This document shows positions 44,945 through 54,985 of a DNA stretch of 64,000 nucleotides, in pieces (within the stretch, counting starts at the first letter, position 1; each line of letters begins with the position of its first letter). The notes under the pieces were generated by a model. That model was not told the DNA's origin, made no database searches, and saw nothing but the letters and a program-made list of their open reading frames with translations. The DNA is taken from the NCBI RefSeq assembly GCF_001311925.1, contig NZ_BBCG01000010.1, positions 1-64,000 of the forward strand. Direction: 5' to 3'. This DNA is from Cellulosilyticum ruminicola JCM 14822 (GTDB lineage Bacteria; Bacillota; Clostridia; Lachnospirales; Cellulosilyticaceae). Made by a program: the position numbers and the translations under genes.

Positions 44945-45060
44945 GCTGCCTCCCATTGTGTCTATCCATGCATCAAACACAATAACTATATATCCAATTA
45001 ACAATAATACACGATATTCACAATATATGCAAATCCCTTGTTTTTTCAACCAATAACTAA

Positions 45061-45455
45061 CTACTTTGATAATGTCACTACAATACTCTCTGGTCTATTC
45101 AATAATCGTAGTGGAATAATGCTATTTCCTAAACCTCTACTAATCACCATAGATGTCCCACCACTTATATGTATGCCTTCTATTAACTTAGGAAAAAGCC
45201 CTTAATTCGTTGCAACTAATCCACCTATAAACGGCAGTCTCACTTGTCCTCATGAACATATCCTATAAACACCAAATCCACCTGACTATTTACATATATA
45301 TCGAACATTTCCGGTCTATGAGAAAGTAATATCTTAAAGTTACTACTTTCATCTATCAATTCCACCAACACCTTCAATGTATCCAGCCAAGTAGACTGTT
45401 TAACTGCCAAATCTGCCAAGCCTATTAAATCTATCTGTGCTCCTTCCTTAAATAT
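45061..45455 (-). pseudogene. Metallophosphoesterase C-terminal remnant
   Basis: In two frames, with stops near 45240 and 45205, the minus strand reads AQIDLIGLADLAV, SSNFKILLSHRPEMFDIYV, QVDLVFIGYVHEDK, then RLPFIGGLVATN, LIEGIHISGGTSMVISRGLG and RPESIVVTLSK. HRPE, GxVH and the final NSxxPLR segment are typical of YkuE/YaeI-like phosphoesterases. The 5' half and start are missing. Complete relative: the gene at 58.8-59.7 kb. Confidence 0.65.
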
Positions 45456-45515
45456 TTACATATAACAACCAGCTAAACTTATATATATTTATTCCTAATT
45501 TCTGTACATGCTTTA

Positions 45516-46007
45516 TTACTCTTGCATTTTTAATCGCATTTGATACCAAACCACATCTCCATGTGTTGAAACAGATATCCCCTCATTCTTAAATCCAAAT
45601 TGCCCATAAAAACCAATCAGCTTTTCTTTACATGTCAATACAATGCCAGTCCTATCTTCCATCTGCATATCCTCGATGACACGTTTCATCACCCTACTCG
45701 CATAACCTTTGCCACGATATTTAGGATCTGTAACTACTGAGAAAATCATCAACCATTTACCATTTTTATCATGCATCAATGGATTTTCATACATCTCATC
45801 AATAAGATTCTCCTTGTCAGTAAGCATTCCATTAATAAAAGAAACTATTTCCTTATTTTCATCTTCCAAAATCCAAAAACAATCCGAGAAATGCTCAATT
45901 CGTTCTTTAATACTTTCTTTTGAAGCACCCTCCGCACTCGGATAAGATGCTGCCTCTATAACCGCAAGAGCCGCTAAATCATTTTGAGTTGCATGTCTAA
46001 TATTCAT
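45516..46007 (-). CDS. GNAT-family N-acetyltransferase
   Basis: The 163-residue protein has the GNAT fold: MNIRHATQNDLAALAVIEAA at the N-terminus, the acetyl-CoA loop DPKYRGKGYASRVMKRVIED (around 105-125) and LIGFYGQFGFKNEGISVSTH at the C-terminus. It transfers an acetyl group from acetyl-CoA to an unknown amine. Intact, with a standard length. It follows the HIT gene after 30 bases on the same strand, so the two may be co-transcribed. Confidence 0.85.
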   Translation of the reverse strand: MNIRHATQNDLAALAVIEAASYPSAEGASKESIKERIEHFSDCFWILEDENKEIVSFINGMLTDKENLIDEMYENPLMHDKNGKWLMIFSVVTDPKYRGKGYASRVMKRVIEDMQMEDRTGIVLTCKEKLIGFYGQFGFKNEGISVSTHGDVVWYQMRLKMQE

Positions 46008-46037
46008 TTCTAATCTATCCTCCTATTATATTTGCCT

Positions 46038-46358
46038 TTATTCTATAAAGGCATTTTTCCCCTCTTCACTACATATCCAACTAAATCCATCTCCCTTATA
46101 TCTCAAGAAAATATGGAGATGAAAATGGCCTATGTCATTAAATTCCCCACCATTTTGCATAATACTATAGCCATCAAGTGCATATACCTTTTTAAGTGCT
46201 TTTACAATTTCTTTTGCACCCCCCATTAAATATGTTGTCAACAATTCATCTGGTATTTCCTCTATATCCAAATAATGTATCTTAGACACAACTAATACAT
46301 AGCCCTCGTTAATAGGTTCTATATCCATAAATGCCATCACTAGCTCATCTTCATACAC
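46038..46358 (-). CDS. HIT-family nucleotide hydrolase, N-terminus uncertain
   Basis: The 106 visible residues contain the core of a HIT protein (YEDELVMAFMDIEPINEGYV, LVVSKIHYLDIEEIP) and the histidine triad HFHLHIF near the C-terminus. Family members normally start about 15 residues earlier with a CxxC zinc site. Upstream in frame I read only KENITSSFV after a stop, with AAAGGAG about 14 bases before the GTG at 46358. Either the start is GTG here and the zinc site is lost, or the 5' end is damaged. Confidence 0.7.
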   Translation of the reverse strand: MYEDELVMAFMDIEPINEGYVLVVSKIHYLDIEEIPDELLTTYLMGGAKEIVKALKKVYALDGYSIMQNGGEFNDIGHFHLHIFLRYKGDGFSWICSEEGKNAFIE

Positions 46359-46580
46359 AAAGCTACTAGTGATATTCTCCTTTATCTTATTTTATTATGC
46401 TTTATATAATCAGTATTTTCAAATTAAATTCAAAAAAACATCGCAAGTTCTAGCTTTGCAATACTCTCCATTAAACCTTCATTCATAATTGCAGCTCCAT
46501 TTACATCACTATTTTGCTAATGTCACTATGATAAAATTGGTAAATGATTTAAGCATGGTGTTAAATACATCATATTTTAA

Positions 46581-47051
46581 TCAGAACTTCACTTCATCTT
46601 TTGTTATTGAACAAATCACCATATTATTTCTTTCCCCTGATAAGCCATCTATTCTACGCCCTCGCAAAGTTGCTTCAATGCGAAAACCTAGCTTATTCAA
46701 CAGTTTGCCAGAAGCCACATTGGTTTCATTATACTTCCTCACAATATAATTAGTCGCCTCATAAGCATATCCACACTTCTGATACCTTTCAGCAATAACA
46801 TAGGCAATCTCACCAATTCTCAATATATCATATGGAATATCTACTATCACATACCCAATAACATTCCCCGTCTCCTTGTCCTCCAAAAGCCAAGCATCCT
46901 CATTCCTAGCTAATCCACTTACCAATGCCTTCATTTGAGAAACATCTTTCATGGAATATATAATAATATACCTCCCTAAACCTTCATTCCTCCTCCACCA
47001 AAAAGCTGCCACCCCAAAATCATCTTTTTCTAGCGAAGTCGGGTTTGACAT
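46581..47051 (-). CDS. GNAT-family acetyltransferase abutting repeat A
   Basis: The 156-residue protein has GNAT motifs (WLLEDKETGNVIGYVIVDIP, YVIAERYQKCGYAYEATNYI, YNETNVASGKLLNKLGFRIE). Between YEATNYIV and RKYNETN about 15 residues usual in RimJ/RimL-like enzymes are missing, which may remove a strand of the fold. The ATG is eight bases from the arm of repeat A; the GGAGC of that arm serves as the only visible ribosome site. The gene may have lost its original 5' end to the repeat. Confidence 0.65.
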   Translation of the reverse strand: MSNPTSLEKDDFGVAAFWWRRNEGLGRYIIIYSMKDVSQMKALVSGLARNEDAWLLEDKETGNVIGYVIVDIPYDILRIGEIAYVIAERYQKCGYAYEATNYIVRKYNETNVASGKLLNKLGFRIEATLRGRRIDGLSGERNNMVICSITKDEVKF

Positions 47052-47058
47052 AGAAGAA

Positions 47059-47253
47059 GCTCCGCATATGGTAGGCAGCTAAGCTACATGCGGAGTAATT
47101 TCTTGAGTCTCTTAGAGAAAATAATCAAAGCGGTTTTAGGTGTGATATCTGAACGCAGCGTAGCGCAGTGAGTTCACACCGTTGCTTTTGATTATCGAAC
47201 TTAGAGACCACAAATTACGTAGAGCGTAGCGTGCTGCCTACCATATGCGGAGC
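47059..47253. repeat. Structured intergenic repeat, copy A
   Basis: A perfect 21-bp outer stem (47059-47079 with 47233-47253) encloses, in order, GCTAC/GTAGC, a symmetric internal loop, GTAATTT/AAATTAC, GTCTC/GAGAC, TAATCAAA/TTTTGATTA and GGTGTG/CACACC around an apical GC-rich stem (GCAGCGTAGCGCAG). The blocks CTACATGCGGAGTAATTT and AAATTACGTAGAGCGTAG match copies B and C; the inner part from CGGTTTTAGGTGTG to TGAGTTCACACCGTTGC matches copy B. It fills the gap between a GNAT gene and gltX. Confidence 0.8.
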
Positions 47254-47271
47254 GCCCCTTCCTATGCCAAA

Positions 47272-48921
47272 CTACCCGATAAAGCTAGAAAAACGTGCTC
47301 TAACTTCTTCTTCCCCAATAATTTGCATAATTGTATATAAATCAGGAGTATTAGTTCTATGGGTTAAAGCTGTTCTTACAGCTCCAGCTACATCTGATAC
47401 CATACCTTTGAATGCTTCTGGAGCTTTTTTGTAAGCTTTTCTATCTGCTGCATAACCATTTGCTACAGCATAAGCTTTAAGTTCTTCGAACCATTCTTCT
47501 TGTGTTGTGTTGAAGTCATAAACTTCTTTGTATCCTGTGATGATTTCTTTAGCTTCTTCCACTGTTACTGTTTTAGGGAACTCTACTTCTGTTTCACCAC
47601 TGAATAATTCGTTGTAGAAGTAGCAGATTTTTTCTTTTACTTCTGACCATTTACCGAAGTCTTTACGAGGTTTTGGACCTTCTTTATCGATACCGAAGAT
47701 TGCTTTAGACATCTCTTTGTGTGCTGTTACGATGTCATACATTTCTTGATCGAATTCTTTAGCCCACGCTGTGTAAAGTGTGTATACTTCTTCTGCTGGC
47801 ATTTTTGAAATAACATCTTTACTTACGTCATTTAATTTTACGAGGTCGAAGAGTGCCCCACTTTTACTCATTTTATCAAGTGCTACTGGGAATTCTAAGT
47901 AATCAGCTTTTGGATTTTCCATACGCCATTCTTCGAATGTAGAATTAATGATATTTAAGAGGTATTCTACTACAGAAGCTCTTGGATACCCTTCTTCTTT
48001 ATAGTAGCTTACAGCACTTTCTGGGTCTTTACGTTTAGAAAGTTTACGTTTAGAATCTCCATCTAATTTCATAACATTTGGAATATGTGCGTATTCTGGT
48101 CGTTCGAATCCAAGTACATCGAAGAGTTGTACGTGAATTGGAAGAGATGATAACCATTCTTCACCTCGAATAACAGTTGTTGTACCCATTAAGTGGTCAT
48201 CAATTGCATGTGCGAAGTGATATGTTGGAAGTCCATCAGCTTTGATGATAACAACATCTTGAATGTTTTCTGGAAATGATGTTTCACCTTTGATAAGGTC
48301 AGTGAATTGTATACGTTTTTCTGCATCCCCAGGTGATTTTAAACGAAGAATGTATGGTGTACCTGATTCGATTTTTGCAATCGCTTCATCAGCTGATAAA
48401 TTTCTGTAGATTGCATATTCACCGTAGCAACCAGGTGTAATTTTAGCAGCTACTTGTTTTTCACGCATTTCATTTAATTCTTCTGGTGTGCAGAAACATG
48501 GGTATGCAAGACCTTTTACGATTAAGTCTTTTGCAAATGTTTTATAGATTTCTTCACGTTCACTTTGTTTGTATGGGCCATAGATTCCTTTAGAAGTTTC
48601 TTGACCTGTCATACCTTCATCGAAGTCCATACCGAAGTTGTGCATTGTTGCGATTGTATCATCAATGGCACCTTCTACTTCTCTTTTTTGGTCTGTATCT
48701 TCAATTCTAAGGTAGAAGATTCCGCCACTTTGATGTGCGATTCTTTCGCTAACGAGCGCTGCGAATACACCACCAATATGTTGGAAACCAGTTGGACTTG
48801 GTGCGTAACGCGTAACTCTTGCCCCTTCTTTTAATTCTCTTTTTGGATATTGACTGATAAAGTCAGCTGGTATTTTTGTGATATCTGGGAAAATTAAATC
48901 TGCTAGTTTTTGTAAACTCAT
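47272..48921 (-). CDS. gltX: Glutamyl-tRNA synthetase
   Basis: The 549-residue class I synthetase charges tRNA-Glu (and possibly tRNA-Gln before amidation). The HIGH-type motif is [12 protein letters not shown] (around residue 42) and the KMSKS-type motif is [10 protein letters not shown] (around 297); [31 protein letters not shown] and the C-terminal anticodon-binding helices are present. Codon use resembles highly expressed genes. AAGGTGG precedes ATG. Length slightly over the usual 480-500 residues, as in the clostridial/spirochaetal long type. Confidence 0.95.
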   Translation of the reverse strand: MSLQKLADLIFPDITKIPADFISQYPKRELKEGARVTRYAPSPTGFQHIGGVFAALVSERIAHQSGGIFYLRIEDTDQKREVEGAIDDTIATMHNFGMDFDEGMTGQETSKGIYGPYKQSEREEIYKTFAKDLIVKGLAYPCFCTPEELNEMREKQVAAKITPGCYGEYAIYRNLSADEAIAKIESGTPYILRLKSPGDAEKRIQFTDLIKGETSFPENIQDVVIIKADGLPTYHFAHAIDDHLMGTTTVIRGEEWLSSLPIHVQLFDVLGFERPEYAHIPNVMKLDGDSKRKLSKRKDPESAVSYYKEEGYPRASVVEYLLNIINSTFEEWRMENPKADYLEFPVALDKMSKSGALFDLVKLNDVSKDVISKMPAEEVYTLYTAWAKEFDQEMYDIVTAHKEMSKAIFGIDKEGPKPRKDFGKWSEVKEKICYFYNELFSGETEVEFPKTVTVEEAKEIITGYKEVYDFNTTQEEWFEELKAYAVANGYAADRKAYKKAPEAFKGMVSDVAGAVRTALTHRTNTPDLYTIMQIIGEEEVRARFSSFIG

Positions 48922-49058
48922 GTTTCCACCTTACCTTTTCATTAGTATTTTCATTTATAAAAACCTTCCCCTTTAAGGTAAAAGGTACTTACTTTTTTAC
49001 ATCTTTTTTATTATACCTAGCGAAATGTTTCTTGTAAAGACTAGCTCTTTTCACCTTT

Positions 49059-50207
49059 CTACTTACGCTTACCTTTTTTCTCCTTAATAACTTCTATAAG
49101 CCTTATCTCAGATTTTAAATAGGCTCTTTTTTTGTTCTTTAACTTCTTAGAAACTTGCTCCCTTTTAGCTTTTTTATTATGTGTATAATTTGAAATCTTA
49201 GCAAGTTCTTTGAGTCGGCCTAAGAGTGTGGCATTTTCATTATCTATTTCCTCTTCTCTAATTAAAGGCATTTGAATAGGCTTTACTCTTTCTAATATAA
49301 GCTTAAGCTTCTCATCGGTACAGATTTCTTTGATATTTTCAAAGCGTTCTTTAAGCTCATGATCATTTTTAATAAGCGCTTCATTTCTAAGGGCTACAAG
49401 CACCATACCAATATACCTTAAATCTAAACGATTGCGGACTTCTGTTTCCATCCCTGCTTCTCTTACACTCTTTTCTAACAAATAATGGACACGCATTTGG
49501 TCTTCCCATATCTTCTTATTATAAGAATGCAAAATAGATTTAGGATTTTGTACATAATGATAATAGACACCCTGCTCAATTTGCACACCATTACTTTTTA
49601 ATAATGACTGCACCATAAAAACTAAGTCTTCCATAATCGTAATGCCAGGTGTAAAACGCAGTCCATTTGCTTCAATGAACCTTCTTTCATATAAGCCTCG
49701 CCATACACAGCCCATGATATACACATATCTAGGCGTTAAATCATCCATACCTATCATATCTGGAATAATCTTTTTGCGTACCATATTGGCATCTAAACTT
49801 GTATCACTAAAACCAAAGTACTTTGGTATACTACGCTTTTTAGTATCCTTAAAATAGTTACACAAACAAATAGGATAAGGTGAGGATTTAATTCCCTCAA
49901 GAAGTCTCTCATACATATTCGTTTCCAACCAATCATCAGGATCAACAAATCCTATATATTTGCCACTGGCTATTTCAAGACCTGAATTCCTAGCTAAAGC
50001 AACTCCTGCATTCTGTTTATCTATAATGACAATGCGGCTATCTCGGGCGGCATAAGCTTTACAAATTTCTAAGCTGCCATCTTTTGAGCCATCATTAACT
50101 AAAATGATTTCTAATCTTTGATAAGTTTGAGAAATCATTGATTCTATACATCTAACTAAATATTGCTCTGCATTATAAATAGGTACGATAATACTTATAC
50201 AATCCAC
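49059..50207 (-). CDS. Family 2 glycosyltransferase
   Basis: The 382-residue cytoplasmic enzyme begins with the GT-A core ISIIVPIYNAEQYLVRCIES, IILVNDGSKDGSLEICKAYA and NAGVALARNSGLEIASGKYI, with the metal-binding DPDDW (around residue 92). The C-terminal third is helical and ends in a very basic tail (KKLKNKKRAYLKSE, KEKKGKRK), probably for membrane association. It transfers a sugar from a nucleotide donor onto a surface glycan or lipid; acceptor unknown. There is no polysaccharide cluster around it. Confidence 0.88.
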   Translation of the reverse strand: MDCISIIVPIYNAEQYLVRCIESMISQTYQRLEIILVNDGSKDGSLEICKAYAARDSRIVIIDKQNAGVALARNSGLEIASGKYIGFVDPDDWLETNMYERLLEGIKSSPYPICLCNYFKDTKKRSIPKYFGFSDTSLDANMVRKKIIPDMIGMDDLTPRYVYIMGCVWRGLYERRFIEANGLRFTPGITIMEDLVFMVQSLLKSNGVQIEQGVYYHYVQNPKSILHSYNKKIWEDQMRVHYLLEKSVREAGMETEVRNRLDLRYIGMVLVALRNEALIKNDHELKERFENIKEICTDEKLKLILERVKPIQMPLIREEEIDNENATLLGRLKELAKISNYTHNKKAKREQVSKKLKNKKRAYLKSEIRLIEVIKEKKGKRK

Positions 50208-50291
50208 GTGACTTCTACCTCTCTTTTATCACTCTTCTTAATATTATATCGTATACCCTATAAATTTATCATGAATCTCTTATTTTACCTC

Positions 50292-52493
50292 TTATGCCTC
50301 TTTATGAATAATATCCGAGAATTCTAGAGCTCTTCTATAAAGGGTATTTCCCTTCGCATCTAAATCATAGTCCTCATACGGCGTCTCTTCATCCACAAAA
50401 GCTGGCAATTCTATAATGAACTGACTTCCAAATCCAACCTCGCTGCGTACAGTAATAGTCCCCTCATGGGCTTTTACAAAACTTTTCACTAAAGATAAGC
50501 CTATACCACAGCCTTCTTGCTTTCTTGTGAATGTTTTGTCTGCCTGCCTAAAACGTTCAAAAATTACACCTAACTTATCCTCTGGAATGCCTCGTCCTGA
50601 ATCTGACACAATGATTTGTACCTTGTCTCTCTTATCATTAATATCCACCATCAACATACCACCTGGGTCTGTAAACTTCACAGCATTAGAAATAAGATTC
50701 AATACTATTTTCTCTATCATTTCAGGATCACAATACACAACCTTTTCCTCTACATTAGTATCAAACTCAAAAGTAATTAAATTTTCTTTTATATAATCAA
50801 TAACAGATTGACTAATGTCTTCTACTAAACTAACAATATTATAATTTTGCTTATTCGCTTCATAATACCCTGCTTCAACTTTAGCCATACTCAAGAAATT
50901 ATTTACAAGTTTAAGAAGCCTTAAGGCATTTTGTTTCATAATTCCTGTATAATATTTTCCCCTTTGATCCACTTCACCTAATCTCCTACACAAATCTGCT
51001 GTATAAATTTCCATAGATTGCAACGTAACGATAATGACATTAAGTGGTGTACGTAATTCATGGGCTACATTTGCTAAGAACTCACTTTTTAATTTCTCAA
51101 GCTGCTTAGTCTCTTTAATAATATTACGTTCAGAAATATCCCTTACGACAGTCATAATCATATCACGACTATTGAGTTTAAACTTATGATGGACCACTTC
51201 TACAGGAATTAGTTGTCCTGATTTGGTACGATACTTAGTCTCATACATGACCTTGTCTTCTTCAGACAATATACGATTAAACATCTCTTGTCTCTTACGT
51301 TCTCCCTTTTCTAAGAAACGTACATCCAAATCCGCTAGACTCAGCTCTTTGCACTCATCTTCATCATAACCAAAGTTTTTACAAACTGCTTGATTAAATT
51401 GATAAAAATAAGTATACGTATAATCCATAGAATAAGGTGCAATAAAAATAGCATCTTGAATTCCATTGAAAAGTTGATAAAACTTACGTTGATTTCTTTG
51501 TAAATCTAAATAGGTAATCTTTTCAGTCGTAATTTCTCTGCAGCTTACAACATTGCCAGTTTTTTCCTCATTTTCATTCAAAATCGGATTAATTGTAATA
51601 CCTACCCATATATAATATCCTTTTTGATGTTTCAATCTTACTTGAAAATACTCACTTTTTTTACCATCTCTTAAACAATTAATCATCTTTTTCATTTGCG
51701 AACCATCTCTATCATGCATATGCTTTACAACTTGTCCAATTTCCACCCATTCTTCTTCATATCCTAAGAAATCATTTAAACGCTTATTATGATATATAAT
51801 CTTCCCCATGCAGTCGACCTTAGCAAGTATCATTGACACATTATGCATGATTTCATCCGTTAAACTTAAGCTATATTGAAATACTCTAATTTTTCCATAG
51901 TAATAAAGCACAACAACCGCTACACCTATTAGAATATATGACAAAGCTAGCATATTGTTAAGAATAATCTGCATACTGATTTTCTTACCAAATATATAGC
52001 ATATTATAATTGTTCCCCCATGATATGCTAATGTAACACTTAGTATAAATCTATTACTCCTATTACACTCACATAATATACGCCAACTCATACATGCAAC
52101 GATATACCCAATGCCTATGAACAGAAAAAAACATTTAATAGACCATCCTAGTAAAGGTATTAAAAGTACCAATACACTTCCTGAAATTATATAATATCTC
52201 TGTAATACTAGTATCTGCTTAACTTTATTAGACCACTGTTTCATTAATTTGGCACAGCCCACAAGACCAATCAATTCTCCTAAAAAATAAACAACATCTA
52301 TTACATACCAATATTGTTTATTTTCCTCTCCCATAATTATTGTAGCTAAAACAGCACCCATACAGATAAATATACTTATTCCCCATATTTCTAGTACTTT
52401 ATCCTTTTCGTATTGCCATAGAATTAAAAATGTTAAGACGGTCGGAACCATACTCATAATTAAAATGCTCTTATACAGAATTAAATCACTCAT
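50292..52493 (-). CDS. Multi-pass membrane PAS histidine kinase
   Basis: Start 52493 (MSDLILYKSILIMSMVPTVL) follows AGGGGTGTATA. About 733 residues: seven membrane helices, two PAS domains (AKVDCMGKIIYHNKRLNDFL and FNGIQDAIFIAPYSMDYTYT), then the H-box ANVAHELRTPLNVIIVTLQ and ATPase boxes NLISNAVKFTDPGG, VSDSGRGIPEDKLG and GIGLSLVKSFVKAHEGTI. It is an orphan kinase: no response regulator lies next to it. The membrane part resembles seven-helix sensor modules; ligand unknown. Confidence 0.9.
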   Translation of the reverse strand: MSDLILYKSILIMSMVPTVLTFLILWQYEKDKVLEIWGISIFICMGAVLATIIMGEENKQYWYVIDVVYFLGELIGLVGCAKLMKQWSNKVKQILVLQRYYIISGSVLVLLIPLLGWSIKCFFLFIGIGYIVACMSWRILCECNRSNRFILSVTLAYHGGTIIICYIFGKKISMQIILNNMLALSYILIGVAVVVLYYYGKIRVFQYSLSLTDEIMHNVSMILAKVDCMGKIIYHNKRLNDFLGYEEEWVEIGQVVKHMHDRDGSQMKKMINCLRDGKKSEYFQVRLKHQKGYYIWVGITINPILNENEEKTGNVVSCREITTEKITYLDLQRNQRKFYQLFNGIQDAIFIAPYSMDYTYTYFYQFNQAVCKNFGYDEDECKELSLADLDVRFLEKGERKRQEMFNRILSEEDKVMYETKYRTKSGQLIPVEVVHHKFKLNSRDMIMTVVRDISERNIIKETKQLEKLKSEFLANVAHELRTPLNVIIVTLQSMEIYTADLCRRLGEVDQRGKYYTGIMKQNALRLLKLVNNFLSMAKVEAGYYEANKQNYNIVSLVEDISQSVIDYIKENLITFEFDTNVEEKVVYCDPEMIEKIVLNLISNAVKFTDPGGMLMVDINDKRDKVQIIVSDSGRGIPEDKLGVIFERFRQADKTFTRKQEGCGIGLSLVKSFVKAHEGTITVRSEVGFGSQFIIELPAFVDEETPYEDYDLDAKGNTLYRRALEFSDIIHKEA

Positions 52494-52604
52494 TATACAC
52501 CCCTGTTTTTTGTAAATATAAGGCAAATTTTATTCTATTTATATTATTTTATCTTTCGTACACACTATATTATAGCGAAAAAATAGAATAAAGGGGAATA
52601 ATTA

Positions 52605-53769
52605 ATGAAATTTTTTAAATTTTTGTTAAAAATATTTTTTTAACATCTACTTTTTTATTACCTCCACACCTTTTATGGCACAGCAACGCATACCCAACTA
52701 TGTTATTGAAAATGAAGTCACCAAATCTCTTGGTCAAGAAACTACTACAACTGTAGAGCCTAATGAGCAAACTTTAGAAGAACACTTTGTACCTATACTA
52801 GAAGAACTATTTCAAAATCGTAATGCTTGCATTCTCGCTTCAGATTTAGAGAATCTTAAATCCCATTACAATTTAAATATCAAAGTCAGTCTTTGGGCCT
52901 ACGAAAGCGAAGCACAAAAAATAAAATATTTTAAGAACTGGTGTGCAAAACAAGGTATAAAATTTAATAAAATAGACTCTCATATTAAACTTAGAAAAGT
53001 AAAAGAAAAAGAACCGGGTCTTTACGGCATTCTCTGCTTTAATTCTACTGAATTTACCTATAGTTATGTGGATACACCTGAAGTAACTAATACTTTTCGC
53101 CTAGGTACTTCTCATTACATGAATTTAAAAGCAGATAACGACCGTTATATCATTACTAAAGAATGGTACACAGACCCCTTTGCTGATTCACTTAATCTAG
53201 AAAATATTAAATCTGATCAAATTAGAAAATACATTTTGGCTCAAAAGAAACCAGACTACACTATTGATTCACGTACCCAATGTGCCGTTGACTATGCCCA
53301 TAAATACTGTGGTGTTAGTGATAATGATGAATTTCTATTTAAATATAATAAAGCCTATAAAAACTTTAATCCTGATGGTGGTGACTGTGCAAACTTTGCT
53401 TCTCAAATCCTCTTTGAAGGTGGCAAATTTAAAAAGAATGGCACTTGGAACTACTGTGACCGCAACGGTACTAAAGCTTGGGTCAATGCACAAGCCTTCA
53501 AAAACTATATGGTAGGAAGTGGCCGTGCTGGTTATATTACAAAAGGTACTTATCAAGAAATTTATAAAGCAGCCTACAATCTCCGCCCAGGAGACTTCGT
53601 AGCTTATGAAAAGAAAGGTAAAATCGTCCATATCTCCACTGTAACAGGACTCGATTCCAAAGGTTATCCCCTTGTAACCTGTCACAATACAGACAGACTT
53701 CTCGTCCCATACGACCTCGGCTGGAGCAACAAAAACATCCGCTTCCACCTAATTAATGTTTACTATTAA
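52605..53769 (+). CDS. Secreted amidase_6 protein (frameshift in signal peptide)
   Basis: AAGGGGAATAATTA precedes ATG 52605, which starts a signal peptide (MKFFKFLLKIFF); deleting one T from the T7 run near 52640 continues it as NIYFFITSTPFMA and into the long frame QQRIPNYVIENEVTKSLG. The exported protein has an N-terminal domain of unknown fold (residues about 30-215) and a C-terminal amidase_6 domain: QCAVDYAHKYCGVSDNDEFL, PDGGDCANFASQILFEGGKF with the active-site Cys, and LRPGDFVAYEKKGKIVHIST with the His. Likely a wall-peptide hydrolase. This is the only indel here that needs a base removed. Confidence 0.82.
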
Positions 53770-53787
53770 TTTATTTACACCAACATG

Positions 53788-53841
53788 CAAAGAAGGTACC
53801 ACAAAATTATCTATAATAATCTTGTGATACCTTCTTTATTT
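53788..53841. terminator. Terminator after the amidase_6 gene
   Basis: AAAGAAGGTACCACAA (53789-53804) pairs with TTGTGATACCTTCTTT (53822-53837) with one mismatch. Confidence 0.8.
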
Positions 53842-54025
53842 AATAAAATATAAATCATTAGATTCATCACCATAAACTGTGTTTGACATATTTAATTAAA
53901 AAATTCATTATTAGATGATTACAATATTGTCAGCAACTTATACACAAATAAATTGCGAGATACACATTTTGATAATAATCCAATCATTAAAATATAAGTT
54001 TATACTTCCCATCAAAGTTGATACA

Positions 54026-54754
54026 TTAGTTGAGCGTTTGATTGTAGGCATCTAATGCCTCTGTGACAGCTTCCATTAACTTTTGTTGATACCCTTTATC
54101 TGAAAGCATTCTATCTTCATTCCAGTTACTCATAAAGCCCATTTCAAATATAATAACAGGTACTTTAGACCAATTAAAACCTGTCATATCTCCACGTTCA
54201 AAAATGCCGTTTACTTTTACACCTTTACCTTCTAAAGATTTTTTTAAAAGCTGTGCGTAGTCATAACTTGGTTTATAAATCCCTGCTGTATGTGTACCAG
54301 CTTTAGCTGGCACAATAAGTACCGCACCACTCTTTCCACCATTACCAATACTATCACAATGCAATCTAATGGTCATATCTGCATGGGCATTATTGGCAAT
54401 TTCTGCACGTTCTACATTACTTACATTAACTTTATTAGTCTCTCTAGTCATTATGACTTCATAACCCTTTTGAGTTAATAAATCTCTTAGAATAAGTGCT
54501 GCCTCCATATTTACAGCATACTCTGGCTTTTTAGTCGCCACACCAGCCGTTCCAGAAGCCACTCTCGCCTTCTTATGAGGTGACCCCGGCGCAATAGGTT
54601 CTCCTTTAGGATCCCCCTTCGCTTGATGCCCTGGATCAATGCATACTATAAAATGCTCCTTCGCCCAAACTCTAGGCACATTGGTAATGCACACACTCAC
54701 CATTAATAACATATAAATCATCATTCTAAGCATTCGTCTTGCTGTTGTCTTCAC
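54026..54754 (-). CDS. N-acetylmuramoyl-L-alanine amidase, CwlD-like
   Basis: A signal or anchor segment (MLRMMIYMLLMVSVCITNVP) precedes an Amidase_3 domain: IVCIDPGHQAKGDPKGEPIA with the zinc His, NMEAALILRDLLTQKGYEVI with the zinc Glu, MTIRLHCDSIGNGG with the second zinc His, and VPVIIFEMGFMSNWNEDRML with the catalytic Glu. It removes stem peptides from muramic acid. Size (242 residues) and the missing wall-binding repeats fit CwlD, which helps make spore-cortex muramic lactam, but an ordinary autolysin is also possible. Confidence 0.85.
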   Translation of the reverse strand: MKTTARRMLRMMIYMLLMVSVCITNVPRVWAKEHFIVCIDPGHQAKGDPKGEPIAPGSPHKKARVASGTAGVATKKPEYAVNMEAALILRDLLTQKGYEVIMTRETNKVNVSNVERAEIANNAHADMTIRLHCDSIGNGGKSGAVLIVPAKAGTHTAGIYKPSYDYAQLLKKSLEGKGVKVNGIFERGDMTGFNWSKVPVIIFEMGFMSNWNEDRMLSDKGYQQKLMEAVTEALDAYNQTLN

Positions 54755-54985
54755 TTTTCTGCTCCTCCTCCTATGCTTATAACCTTATTTATATGTAATC
54801 TTTATTTTTTTACTCTTAAATAAAAATGAATTGCCAAAAAAGCTGCCCTTCTTGACAGCCTCTAAGCTTACTAATTCTCCCCTTGAAACTACACTCATAA
54901 ATATATCTAAAACTTCATTTCTCTACATACAGCATGATGAATACATTAACTTTCTAATCTCCACGCAGTTTTAACTATAAAGAAA

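Noticed and set aside
46465-46570. Short frame ending FTNFIIVTLAK as a second phosphoesterase remnant
   Set aside because: Only about eight residues resemble the end of the phosphoesterase family; too little to support.
53335-53748. 137-codon ORF on the minus strand
   Set aside because: Antisense shadow of the amidase_6 domain, with no ribosome site.
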